From Ilyomonas sp965247435 (GTDB lineage Bacteria > Bacteroidota > Bacteroidia > Chitinophagales > Chitinophagaceae), in contig OZ252019.1 in NCBI GenBank assembly GCA_965247435.1, positions 4,712,001 through 4,776,000 of the forward strand: 64,000 nucleotides of DNA, read 5' to 3'. Each line of letters opens with the position of its first letter. The first letter of the stretch is position 1. The translations under genes were made by a program, and so were the position numbers. The notes under the pieces are model-generated. The model was not told the DNA's origin, searched no databases, and saw only the letters and a list, made by a program, of their open reading frames with translations. This document shows, one piece after another, positions 1 to 7,466 of the stretch.

Positions 1-1753
1 CAACACCGCCGGCAGCATTGAACAAAAACTCGGTGATTTTTATGCTTCCGGCATGGATACCACTACCATTGACCAGCGCGGGTATGCGCCTATTAAACCC
101 ATACTCGCCCGTATAGACAGCATCAGCAATGCCGCCGCTTTACTGCAGTTTGTTGCCGGCGAAGCAAAAGCTTACAATACTTCTCTTGTCGCTTTTTATG
201 TAGGGCCGGATAATAAAAACAGCAACCTGAATATTGCCCATATCTCTCAAAACGGTATCGGCCTGCCCGAGCGGGATTATTACTTCAAAACCGACCCGAA
301 CAGCACCGCTATTCAGCAGGTGTACAAAACCTATCTGGCTACCTTGTTTCAACTTACAGGCAGCGATACTGCAACGGCAGTAAAAAATGCAAATCTTGTT
401 TACAACATAGACAAACAACTTGCTTCGTCGCACCGGACGAATATCGAACTGCGCGATGTGGCTGCCAACTATAATAAGATGTCGGTAGCAGCCCTTGCAA
501 ACCGGCAACCGGCTATCGGCTGGCCGGCCCTGCTGAATGGCTTAGGCGCGAAGACAGATTCTATCGACGTATCGCAACCTGCGTATTACGACAAGCTGAA
601 TGCCCTTTTAAAAACCATTCCAATAAACGACTGGAAAATTTACCTGAGGGCTTATTCCATCAACACCTATTCCGACGTGCTAAGCAAACCTTTTGCGGAT
701 GCTTCCTTCCGGTTTAATAAAATACTGACCGGGCAAGCGGCGCAAAAAACACGTGGCGAAATCATGGCAGGCATGGTTGACCAGTCGCTGGGGGAAGCGC
801 TGGGGCAACTGTATGTAAAGAAATATTTTACAGCAGCTGCCAAAAAGCGGGCGCTGGAACTGGTAAACAATCTGCAGAAAGCGTTTGCGGCGAGAATGGC
901 TAACCTGGACTGGATGAGCGACAGCACCAAACAAAAAGCGAAAGAAAAACTGTTTGCCATCACCAAAAAGATCGGCTACCCCGACAAGTGGAGAGACTAT
1001 AGTAATGTAACGATTGTAAAGGGCAAATACTTTGAAAATGTGGTGTCTGCCGCGGCCAATAATTACCGGTTTCAACTGGCAAAACTGAATAAGCCGGTTG
1101 ACAGGAGCGAATGGTTTACCACGCCTTCCACGGTTACCGCGTATTACAATCCGGCTGCCAATGAAATTGTTTTCCCCGCCGGTATTTTACAGTCACCCTA
1201 TTTTGATAACAACGCGGATGATGCCCTTAACTATGGCGGCATTGGCATGGTGATCGGCCACGAGATGACGCACGCTTTTGATGACCAGGGCGCCCAGTTT
1301 GATAAAGAAGGCAACGTACAAAACTGGTGGACGAAAGCCGACTATACCAAGTTTGAGGCAAAAACGCAACGGGTCGTTGACCTCTATAATATGTTTACGG
1401 TGCTGGATACCGTGCACGTTAAAGGCGCGATGACGGTTGGCGAAAACGCGGCAGACATCGGCGGCGTTGCCATTGCGTATGATGCTTTTAAAATGACCAA
1501 AGAAGGCGGAGACACCGCAAAGGTTGGCGGCTTTACGCCGGCTCAGCGGTTTTTCATTTCCGTGGCGCGGATCTGGCGCGTAAAGATGAAAGACGAATTC
1601 CTGCGCCTGTGGATCAATAACAATCCGCATTCCCCGCCCCTGTGGCGCGTAAACAGCCCGCTGATGAACTCGCCGCATTTTTATGAAGCCTTTAGCGTGC
1701 AGCCCGGCGATTCCAATTATTTACCCAAAGAGAAAAGGGTGCAAATCTGGTGA
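1..1753 (+). CDS. M13 family metallopeptidase (neprilysin/PepO-like), 5' end outside window
   Basis: This is a zinc endopeptidase of the M13 family, probably secreted or periplasmic and acting on oligopeptides. The reading frame is open from base 2, so the gene starts upstream and the first ATG at 53 is internal. The zinc site HEMTH lies at 1259-1273 and the downstream glutamate motif ENAADIGG at 1442-1465. A substrate-binding stretch of the NAYY type (AYYNPAANE) lies about 35 residues before HEMTH. The protein ends in RVQIW, a typical M13 terminus. About 580 residues are visible of the usual 670 or so; the missing part is the N-terminus with the signal peptide. No frameshift is seen. Family assignment is firm; substrate is unknown. 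Confidence 0.95.
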   Translation, partial: NTAGSIEQKLGDFYASGMDTTTIDQRGYAPIKPILARIDSISNAAALLQFVAGEAKAYNTSLVAFYVGPDNKNSNLNIAHISQNGIGLPERDYYFKTDPNSTAIQQVYKTYLATLFQLTGSDTATAVKNANLVYNIDKQLASSHRTNIELRDVAANYNKMSVAALANRQPAIGWPALLNGLGAKTDSIDVSQPAYYDKLNALLKTIPINDWKIYLRAYSINTYSDVLSKPFADASFRFNKILTGQAAQKTRGEIMAGMVDQSLGEALGQLYVKKYFTAAAKKRALELVNNLQKAFAARMANLDWMSDSTKQKAKEKLFAITKKIGYPDKWRDYSNVTIVKGKYFENVVSAAANNYRFQLAKLNKPVDRSEWFTTPSTVTAYYNPAANEIVFPAGILQSPYFDNNADDALNYGGIGMVIGHEMTHAFDDQGAQFDKEGNVQNWWTKADYTKFEAKTQRVVDLYNMFTVLDTVHVKGAMTVGENAADIGGVAIAYDAFKMTKEGGDTAKVGGFTPAQRFFISVARIWRVKMKDEFLRLWINNNPHSPPLWRVNSPLMNSPHFYEAFSVQPGDSNYLPKEKRVQIW

Positions 1754-2163
1754 GGAAAGCGGAACAATAAAAATTGGGGGCTGTGAGCAGTTATATTTCA
1801 ATGGAACAGTAGTTCCGGCTATTCGCTGCTACTCCGCCACAAAGCGGGGGCACAGAAGCTTCAGCGGGGTATCCGCTGCTATCCGGCAGCCTGTGAACAG
1901 TTATAATTTTATTCAGCACCACTGGCGCGTGAGGACACGCGCCAGTGCAAAAGGTCTGGTGATCGAGATATCTGCAATATGCGGCAAGTAATTGGAAGCA
2001 TATTTATGTTACCGGCTATAATACTTTGTGGCATCGCCTGTTGCCTGCCTGGCGGCAAAGGCAGGTGTCACACACTTGTACGGTATTTTTTCATGGCAGC
2101 ATAATTCAATATCAGGACGGGAACTGAAGCATTTCTGCCCATGTTGGTGTTGTCATTAAAGTA
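1754..2163. other. Intergenic region with no gene, containing short duplicated blocks
   Basis: No convincing reading frame is present. Two related blocks occur: a CTGTGAGCAGTTATA-type stretch near 1782 and CTGTGAACAGTTATA near 1890, each beside a CGCTGCTA-containing stretch (1825 and 1875). This suggests an old local duplication. A GC-rich hairpin at 1920-1947 is listed separately. Near 2045-2065 there is a GCCTGCC...GGCAGG palindromic stretch. Confidence 0.5.
1920..1947. terminator. GC-rich hairpin, possible terminator after the M13 gene
   Basis: Perfect 11-bp inverted repeat: CACTGGCGCGT (1920-1930) pairs with ACGCGCCAGTG (1937-1947) across a 6-nt loop. It lies about 170 bp after the M13 stop codon. 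There is no T-run after it, so a role in termination is inferred from position and stability only. Confidence 0.4.
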
Positions 2164-2330
2164 TTCGAAAGAAATTTTGAAGGAGTGAGCAGCGCAGAGC
2201 AAGAACCCGCAGGGTTCACCTGTTTATAGAAAAAGAATGGAGAACAGCAATTCGACTCCGTAGGAGTCGCCTGATGAGCGTATTTTCCTCGCTCTATAAA
2301 CATATAATTCCTACGGAATTTTCTTCCGGA
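2164..2330 (+). repeat. Hairpin-rich MITE-like element, copy A
   Basis: A 167-bp element whose right end TTCTTCCGGA (2321-2330) mirrors its degenerate left end TTCGAAAGAA (2164-2173). Inside are three small perfect hairpins with 3-nt loops: GAACCC-GCA-GGGTTC, GACTCC-GTA-GGAGTC and AATTCC-TAC-GGAATT, plus a longer-range GTTTATAG/CTATAAAC pairing. A homologous copy B lies inverted at 3665-3834, so the two copies bracket the RES/Xre pair. Between copies the stems are kept while the loops change (GCA to ATA, TAC to TGC). A small frame inside it is not conserved in copy B and is not treated as a gene. Confidence 0.8.
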
Positions 2331-2496
2331 CACCTGTGGTATTGTCATAAACAAGTAACATGGAAGAAGTTTGCCGGTCATAAGACAGGCAAAGGCAGAA
2401 GGTCAATCGGCCTCTTAAAAAAACAGGCAGTAACAGGTGAAGTATTGAAAGTATTCATCAAAAATAAAACCGGCGTATAGTAAACGTACTGGCTGC

Positions 2497-2955
2497 TTAC
2501 TTCAATCGCTGATCTACCGACAAAGGTTTTACTTCCCTTATTTTCACCAGATCGTAGTAGCCGGGAAAAAGCGGATTGAGGATATAATTATAAGCGTCCT
2601 GCATCACCGCTGAACGAACTTTTATGCCTACAAATTTTCTCTCAATAAATAGCTTGTCGCCCATTTCCTTTAAAAAAATATTTTCAGGTATCCGCCAGTC
2701 TTTGGGCAGGTCTTCGTCCGGTACCGTAAAAATGGGTGCGGTGTCCGTAATTTCAATGGTTATGACAAACATACCTGGCGGCAGTTCCGCCTCATCCACA
2801 TGCACCAGTACTTCCAGCATGGCAAGTGCACTGTTTTCGCTGGTGTACAATGCATAGACGCCTTCGCTGTTCCAGCGTCCGCCTTCATTGTATGCGCCTG
2901 TTCCGGTTAGGTCGGCAGTACGCTTCTCCGATTTTACAATTCTGTAAGTAAGCAT
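2497..2955 (-). CDS. RES domain toxin of an Xre/RES toxin-antitoxin pair
   Basis: A 152-residue RES-domain protein. Characterised members degrade NAD+ and stop growth, and are neutralised by an Xre/MbcA/ParS-type antitoxin. The family hallmarks are visible: an Arg near the N-terminus (YRIVKSEK), a GGRWNSEG stretch near residue 25, the YTSENSALAMLEVLVH helix with the conserved Glu, and a C-terminal PLFPGYYDL segment. Length is normal for the family. It starts 9 nt after the stop of the antitoxin gene, so the two are co-transcribed. The enzymatic role is inferred from the family. Confidence 0.9.
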   Translation of the reverse strand: MLTYRIVKSEKRTADLTGTGAYNEGGRWNSEGVYALYTSENSALAMLEVLVHVDEAELPPGMFVITIEITDTAPIFTVPDEDLPKDWRIPENIFLKEMGDKLFIERKFVGIKVRSAVMQDAYNYILNPLFPGYYDLVKIREVKPLSVDQRLK

Positions 2956-2964
2956 AGCCCGTCA

Positions 2965-3492
2965 TTAGGTATAAACGCCCTCTTCTATTCTGCCAAGCAG
3001 CTTATTTACCATTTTAATACCGGTAGGCGTATTCAGTAAATCAAATGGCTTTTGTCCTCCCAAAGCCCTGTTGTCTTTTTGCAGCCACCGGCTGAATTTA
3101 TCTATGTCTTCAAAGAGGGCTAAGCCTTTTGCAACGGTGTTGGCAATTTCTATAGATAAAGAAGAAGACAGGCTATCCAGCATGTCTGTTTTTTTCTTTC
3201 GCCCCAGCGTTTTATACGATACGTTTAATAGTGTTGCCATGTCTTTCATGGGCACATCAATTACTTCGGCAAGGTTATGCACCGCCAGTTTCGGGATGCC
3301 TTTCCGGGTAGCAGTAATATAGTCGAGCCCGGTTGCCGGAGCAGCCGCCATAAAGTGCCTGCCACCCAATACCACCCATGCCAGGGCATTAACAGAGGCG
3401 CCTTTTGTAAGATAATTTTTTAAGGTGACTGCAATAGCAGGCGCTTGCCTGACCGGTGTTCTATTAGTTATCGCAACTGGCATAAGAGACAT
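2965..3492 (-). CDS. Xre/MbcA/ParS-type antitoxin (DUF2384 toxin-binding domain)
   Basis: About 175 residues. The N-terminal half is an Xre-like DNA-binding region; residues ~115-175 form the DUF2384/MbcA-ParS toxin-binding domain, recognisable from GLALFEDIDKFSRWLQ and GGQKPFDLLNTPTGI. It should bind and block the RES protein encoded just downstream and repress their shared promoter. The frame is open back to a TTG at 3525, but the ATG at 3492 is preferred; an ATG at 3483 is another possibility. Antitoxin-first order with a 9-nt gap is usual for this family. The pair sits between two inverted hairpin elements. Confidence 0.9.
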   Translation of the reverse strand: MSLMPVAITNRTPVRQAPAIAVTLKNYLTKGASVNALAWVVLGGRHFMAAAPATGLDYITATRKGIPKLAVHNLAEVIDVPMKDMATLLNVSYKTLGRKKKTDMLDSLSSSLSIEIANTVAKGLALFEDIDKFSRWLQKDNRALGGQKPFDLLNTPTGIKMVNKLLGRIEEGVYT

Positions 3493-3498
3493 TTTACC

Positions 3499-3506
3499 CA
3501 AAGATA
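3499..3506 (-). promoter_or_regulatory. Possible Bacteroidota -7 box upstream of the antitoxin gene
   Basis: On the minus strand TATCTTTG matches the Bacteroidetes -7 consensus TAnnTTTG. It lies 6 nt before the ATG at 3492. If used, the transcript would be almost leaderless, which would favour the ATG at 3483. A clear -33 TTTG is missing; only TTGACA lies upstream at shorter spacing. Low confidence. Confidence 0.3.
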
Positions 3507-3664
3507 GAAGAAAAATGTCTGTCAAGAATCAGATAGAAAAGATTGTCCGGTTGCGTTTAAAAAACATTGGGTTGTCAGGCTTATCAACCCGATCTGTTAA
3601 AGCAGTATTTCAAAATTGTAAACTTTAGATTTTCCTGTTTTTATTGGTATCGTCCCCACAGGAA

Positions 3665-3834
3665 TCCGGAAGAACAATTCCGCAGGAATTCCCTGTTTAT
3701 AGCGGAAGGAAAATATGCTCCTCAGGCGACTCCTACGGAGTCGTATTGCAATTACAGTACTCTTTTTCTATAAACAGGTGAACCCTATGGGTTCTTTCAC
3801 TGCTTCGCCTGTTCATTTAAACACTTCTTCCGGA
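3665..3834 (-). repeat. Hairpin-rich MITE-like element, copy B (inverted relative to copy A)
   Basis: A 170-bp element with perfect 10-bp terminal inverted repeats TCCGGAAGAA (3665-3674) and TTCTTCCGGA (3825-3834). It has the same internal hairpins as copy A in the opposite order: AATTCC-GCA-GGAATT, GACTCC-TAC-GGAGTC and GAACCC-TAT-GGGTTC. A further stretch of similar sequence follows both copies in the same orientation (about 2331-2400 and 3835-3905, sharing GCCGGTCATAAG/GCTGGTCACAAG and GGCAAAGG), so the homology extends beyond the terminal repeats on one side. Confidence 0.8.
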
Positions 3835-4007
3835 CAGTTATGGTGACAACACCAGTAAACAAGATTTACGGAAGTTCGCTGGTCACAAGCCGGGCAAAGG
3901 GGGAATCTGCCGAAAGCCGCCCCGTTGTGACTATAAAAATTTATACGGTGTTACGTTCATCATCATCAGGCCAATCATGCTGCAACAAAAAAGCAGCAGG
4001 TAGCTGC

Positions 4008-5459
4008 TTACGGCTTCGAGCTATTCTTTCCCGGCACGCCATATTTATTAGATGCGTCATCTATCACCAGTACCCAGTCTTTTTCATCAGCAGGCGGTAT
4101 AAAGGTGTTTGCAGTGTTTGCAGGCGCAGCAACACGAGCAGTACCGCTCCGCACATCGTACCACCAGTACCTCTTTGTAGCACCGGTTATTTTATGCAGG
4201 TCAATTGTAACAGGTTTGCTTTGCGGCAAATAAATCAGGGCATAGCTACCGGCACTGTCGTGCGCAGCTTCTATGTGGTTGATGTAGGTAGTGCCCGTAT
4301 CACTCAGCACCAGCGATTCATCCCGGATGCGGCTAAAGTACGGCCGGCTCAGCATCAGTTTTTTTAGATACTGCATTTCAGTAGCGGCCTCGCTCAAAAT
4401 CGCTTTTTGCCAGGGAATAATGGTATCGCCGGGGTTCACGGCGGGGTTGCGGCTTGTATCCATAAACTGCCATACCTGGTGATGCCCGTAGGTAACGCCG
4501 CAGGCACCCGCCAGCACGCCGCGGTAGATACGCGCCCGCACATCGTACGCGGTAAAGTAACCGCGCTGCCGCGTCCAGTGCCCGTCCCACGGGTTTACCG
4601 GGTGGTCTTCGTAGCAGGGCTCCATGTCCAGCACCGGCTTCAGTGGTGCATAGCTTTGATCGCGCACCACCCAGTTCCAGGCATCTGCTTCGCGCGAGCC
4701 ATGGCCGGATTGAAAGGCGTTCATCGAAAGCCAATCTGCCGCCGGCAAATACTGCGAAGTGGAATAGCTGCCGCCGGCAGGATGATAGGCGATGAATACA
4801 TCTTTCCCGAAAACCGATTGGATGCCCTTTGCCATAGCCGCCCATACAGGCCGGTCGTCGTGTGGCAAGGTATCCTTTCCCCGCTCATATACGCCCGGCC
4901 GGTCGCCGCCTAAGATCCAGATAATATTCCACTGATCTTTGTAGCGCAAGGCCAGCGTGCGGGCATACGTGTATGCATTCTGCTCATTAAAGATAATCGG
5001 GCCATCGCCCCACAGGTGCGCTACCTTATCGCCCCAGGTTGGCAGCAGGCCGATATACAACCCTTTGTCTGCCGCTGTTTTAATCACATAATCCACATGA
5101 TCCCAATAATCGTATTCCTGTGCGTTGGCCGGGTTGCTGCCGGGCGTGGTGTTTAGTTTTAAAGGATCGTCATCCACCAGCGGCGTATCGCCATATTGAT
5201 CAGGCTGATGCAGGCCGGCAAATTCTGCGAGGGCAACGGCCTGTATTACGTTAAAACCTTGCTGCCGGCGCACGTCCAGCAGGTGTGCGGCTTCTTCGCG
5301 GGTCAGGCGGTGAAACAGCTCCCAGTCGGTATCGCCCAGCCAGAAGAACGGCTGGCCCTTTTTATCCATTAAATAGCGATTGTTGGGGCTGACGTGTATT
5401 TGCGCAAAAGCGAAAAAATGTATTACTAAAACAATAAGCAACAGGAGATTTTTTTTCAT
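4008..5459 (-). CDS. Secreted glycoside hydrolase, GH140/apiosidase-like (DUF4038) with C-terminal collagen-binding-like domain
   Basis: A 483-residue exported hydrolase. Residues 1-20 are a signal peptide ending FAFAQ. Residues ~22-370 form the DUF4038 (apiosidase-like, GH140) barrel, recognisable from GQPFFWLGDTDWELFHRL, GFNVIQAVALAEF and the WNIIWILGGDRP strand; the C-terminal ~85 residues resemble the PF12904 collagen-binding-like domain. Characterised GH140 members release apiose from rhamnogalacturonan II, but the family is broad and the substrate here is only inferred. ATG 5459 is chosen over 5483 because it starts directly with a signal peptide (MKKNLL). Hairpin element B lies downstream. 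Confidence 0.85.
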   Translation of the reverse strand: MKKNLLLLIVLVIHFFAFAQIHVSPNNRYLMDKKGQPFFWLGDTDWELFHRLTREEAAHLLDVRRQQGFNVIQAVALAEFAGLHQPDQYGDTPLVDDDPLKLNTTPGSNPANAQEYDYWDHVDYVIKTAADKGLYIGLLPTWGDKVAHLWGDGPIIFNEQNAYTYARTLALRYKDQWNIIWILGGDRPGVYERGKDTLPHDDRPVWAAMAKGIQSVFGKDVFIAYHPAGGSYSTSQYLPAADWLSMNAFQSGHGSREADAWNWVVRDQSYAPLKPVLDMEPCYEDHPVNPWDGHWTRQRGYFTAYDVRARIYRGVLAGACGVTYGHHQVWQFMDTSRNPAVNPGDTIIPWQKAILSEAATEMQYLKKLMLSRPYFSRIRDESLVLSDTGTTYINHIEAAHDSAGSYALIYLPQSKPVTIDLHKITGATKRYWWYDVRSGTARVAAPANTANTFIPPADEKDWVLVIDDASNKYGVPGKNSSKP

Positions 5460-5717
5460 AAAGCAGGCCGTTGGGTACTGCACAAATGTAGTGACTTCGT
5501 AAACGGGCGTTTATTAATAATTGAGCCTAAACCACAGGATGTTCCTTTGCAGGTTGAACTTAATAATAGTTTGAAATGTTAACCGGCTGTTTGGACAACT
5601 TCATCTTTCTTGCTCCTCTCCGGAGGAGAATTCTTTGTGTTGCTAAATCCTGTTGTAGCTTTCTCATTTTACGGTTGTGACAGGCACTGCATTTTTAGGA
5701 CAAGTAAAATGTTTATT

Positions 5718-5930
5718 TACATTAAAGTAAATAATCGATTAAAATTATTTGTTGTTTATTGTTCTTTTTTTTGTGGAAAGTGGAGAACGAAAAAAAGCCA
5801 CAGGGAAACGATATACCCCATGTTTCCCTGATGTGCCCTGATATAACTTTTGTACTACTGTGAATTGGGCAGTAGTAATGCTACATTGCAGCGAAGAGAT
5901 TAGCGAACAATAACACTGATTTTTAGTCTG
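5718..5930 (+). repeat. Structured dispersed repeat, copy 1
   Basis: First of three ~170-210-bp copies (others at 5943-6110 and 58424-58620). Three nested or adjacent stems are visible: TGTGG (5772-5776) with CCACA (5798-5802); CAGGGAAAC (5801-5809) with GTTTCCCTG (5822-5830); TACTACTG (5853-5860) with CAGTAGTA (5870-5877), the last around a TGAATTG loop shared by all copies. No protein frame is shared by the copies. It is either a structured RNA or a MITE-like element. Confidence 0.75.
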
Positions 5931-5942
5931 TATAATTTTGAT

Positions 5943-6110
5943 AGGTACTTAAAGTAAGTAAACGATTAAAGTTATTTATTGTTGATTCTTTTTTTGTTGA
6001 AAGTTGAGAACGAAAAAAGCGGCATGGAAACGATACACCCCGCGTTTCCCTGATAGGCTACGATGTAGCTTTTGTACTACTGTGAATTGAACAGCAGCGC
6101 TATATCATCA
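5943..6110 (+). repeat. Structured dispersed repeat, copy 2 (tandem to copy 1)
   Basis: Second copy, directly following copy 1. The first stem is TGTTG (5995-5999) with CGGCA (6020-6024), where two Watson-Crick pairs of copy 1 are replaced by G-U wobbles if read as plus-strand RNA. The second stem is CATGGAAAC (6023-6031) with GTTTCCCTG (6044-6052), with one mismatch. The third stem is weaker than in copy 1, but the CTGTGAATTG loop is intact. Confidence 0.7.
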
Positions 6111-6201
6111 GAGCAAATAATTATGCTTGTTAACGCTATCTGATTTCGTTATTGTACTTCAATTTTTCACCAATACTGCAGCACTGCCTTAGATCGTTTT
6201 C

Positions 6202-7398
6202 TTAGTGCGATTGCGGTGTCAACTGTTCAAAAAAGTACACGCCCTTTTTGTTAGACGTAACAATGTCCATCCGTTTATCTTTATTGATATCCATTACCAC
6301 AAACCGGTTGCCGATGCCGGAATTAGCATCAATTTCATGCGCAATCCATTGCGGCTTTTTGCCCGGCAGGTATTCAAACCAATACAAAACAGCAGGCTCA
6401 TAAGAACCGGGATCGTGACCGTCCTGGTGTGCCAGGTAGCGCTTGCCGGTAATGAGATCCGGGTGACCGTCGCCGTTCATGTCTTCCAGCACCAGCGCAT
6501 GTGACTGAGAAAATAGTGTACTGATCTCGTGCGTAACCCAGGTACTACTTCCCTTTTCATCTTTTACCTGTTCGTGCCACCAGATACCATACTTATGCGC
6601 CGAAGAACTGATCACATCCGCATCGCCGTTGCCGTCCGCATCCAGCACCAGCATATTGGCGCAGTCGTCTCCAAGGTCCGCAGCATGAAACGTCCAGTCG
6701 GCCTCCTGTATATTCACCGGCGACTCCCACCAGCCGCTCTTAATCAGCACATCGTTGCGGCCATCGCCGTTTATGTCGCCCCAGCCTAAGCCGTGTGTGT
6801 ACCGGTCGGTTCCCCGGCCGCTCTCCCGGCTGATGATATGCCGCTGCCAGGCTGTATCTCCTTTGGCCACCGGCGATTGTAGCCAGATAACCTGCTTTGT
6901 CAAAGTATCATTACATATCAGGTCCATTCTTCCGTCCTTGTCCACATCAACAAAGGCCGGGTTTTCAATGCCCGCACTGTTTAAGATAATATGCGTTGGC
7001 CACAGCCTTACCGTATCGTGCGGATTTTCGTACCACGCACAAACACCGCCGGGCTGATCGAACCGTATCAGGTCCGGCCAGCCGTCGTTATTCACATCCA
7101 TACAAAAATTGAGGAAACTGGTGCTATAGCCGGGCACGCCGCCCACCGTATCGGCATGCAGCAGGTGCGCCTTCCAGGCAGGCGCTTCAAACCAATAATT
7201 ACCGGCTAATATATCTATCCTGCCATCCCTGTTTACATCGCCTGCAGCAACACCTTCGGCAATAAAACGGCTACTGATTGTGTGCTTTTTAAATTGTATA
7301 GCCGGACCTTTTGCGGCGCCTTCCTGCGCTGTGGCTGCCGCTGCAATAATTGATAAGACTGATAGCAGGAATAAGCGGCTGTGTATTGGCGGTATCAC
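6202..7398 (-). CDS. Secreted FG-GAP/VCBS repeat protein
   Basis: 398 residues with a signal peptide (residues ~1-25, ending ATAQ). The rest is a seven-bladed-type beta-propeller built from FG-GAP/VCBS repeats. Calcium-loop motifs recur: DVNRDGRIDIL, DVNNDGWPDLI, DVDKDGRMDLI, DINGDGRNDVL, DADGNGDADVI, DMNGDGHPDLI and DINKDKRMDIV. Such proteins are exported and often accompany carbohydrate-use genes in Bacteroidota; no enzymatic residues are recognised. It is transcribed toward the two structured repeats. The insertion sequence lies about 70 bp upstream of its start and may have separated it from its native promoter. Confidence 0.85.
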   Translation of the reverse strand: MIPPIHSRLFLLSVLSIIAAAATAQEGAAKGPAIQFKKHTISSRFIAEGVAAGDVNRDGRIDILAGNYWFEAPAWKAHLLHADTVGGVPGYSTSFLNFCMDVNNDGWPDLIRFDQPGGVCAWYENPHDTVRLWPTHIILNSAGIENPAFVDVDKDGRMDLICNDTLTKQVIWLQSPVAKGDTAWQRHIISRESGRGTDRYTHGLGWGDINGDGRNDVLIKSGWWESPVNIQEADWTFHAADLGDDCANMLVLDADGNGDADVISSSAHKYGIWWHEQVKDEKGSSTWVTHEISTLFSQSHALVLEDMNGDGHPDLITGKRYLAHQDGHDPGSYEPAVLYWFEYLPGKKPQWIAHEIDANSGIGNRFVVMDINKDKRMDIVTSNKKGVYFFEQLTPQSH

Positions 7399-7456
7399 TT
7401 GGCAAGCGTTTTATGGTGTTGCCTGCTAATGTCCGCTTTAAAATCTGATTGGACAA

Positions 7457-7466
7457 GCAGGTTTCT
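7457..7466. repeat. Target-site duplication, left copy
   Basis: GCAGGTTTCT immediately left of the insertion sequence; the right copy GCAGGTTTAT is at 8765-8774. They match at 9 of 10 positions, consistent with the 8-10-bp duplications of ISAs1-family elements. Confidence 0.8.

Noticed and set aside
2274..2480. Short open frame overlapping hairpin element A
   Set aside because: The frame is not kept in copy B, where the homologous sequence is read differently, so it is a by-product of the palindromes.
3493..3525. TTG at 3525 as the antitoxin start
   Set aside because: An ATG at 3492 gives a normal family N-terminus, and a -7-like box lies between the two positions.
3567..3773. Short open frame overlapping hairpin element B
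   Set aside because: It crosses the element boundary and has no counterpart in copy A.
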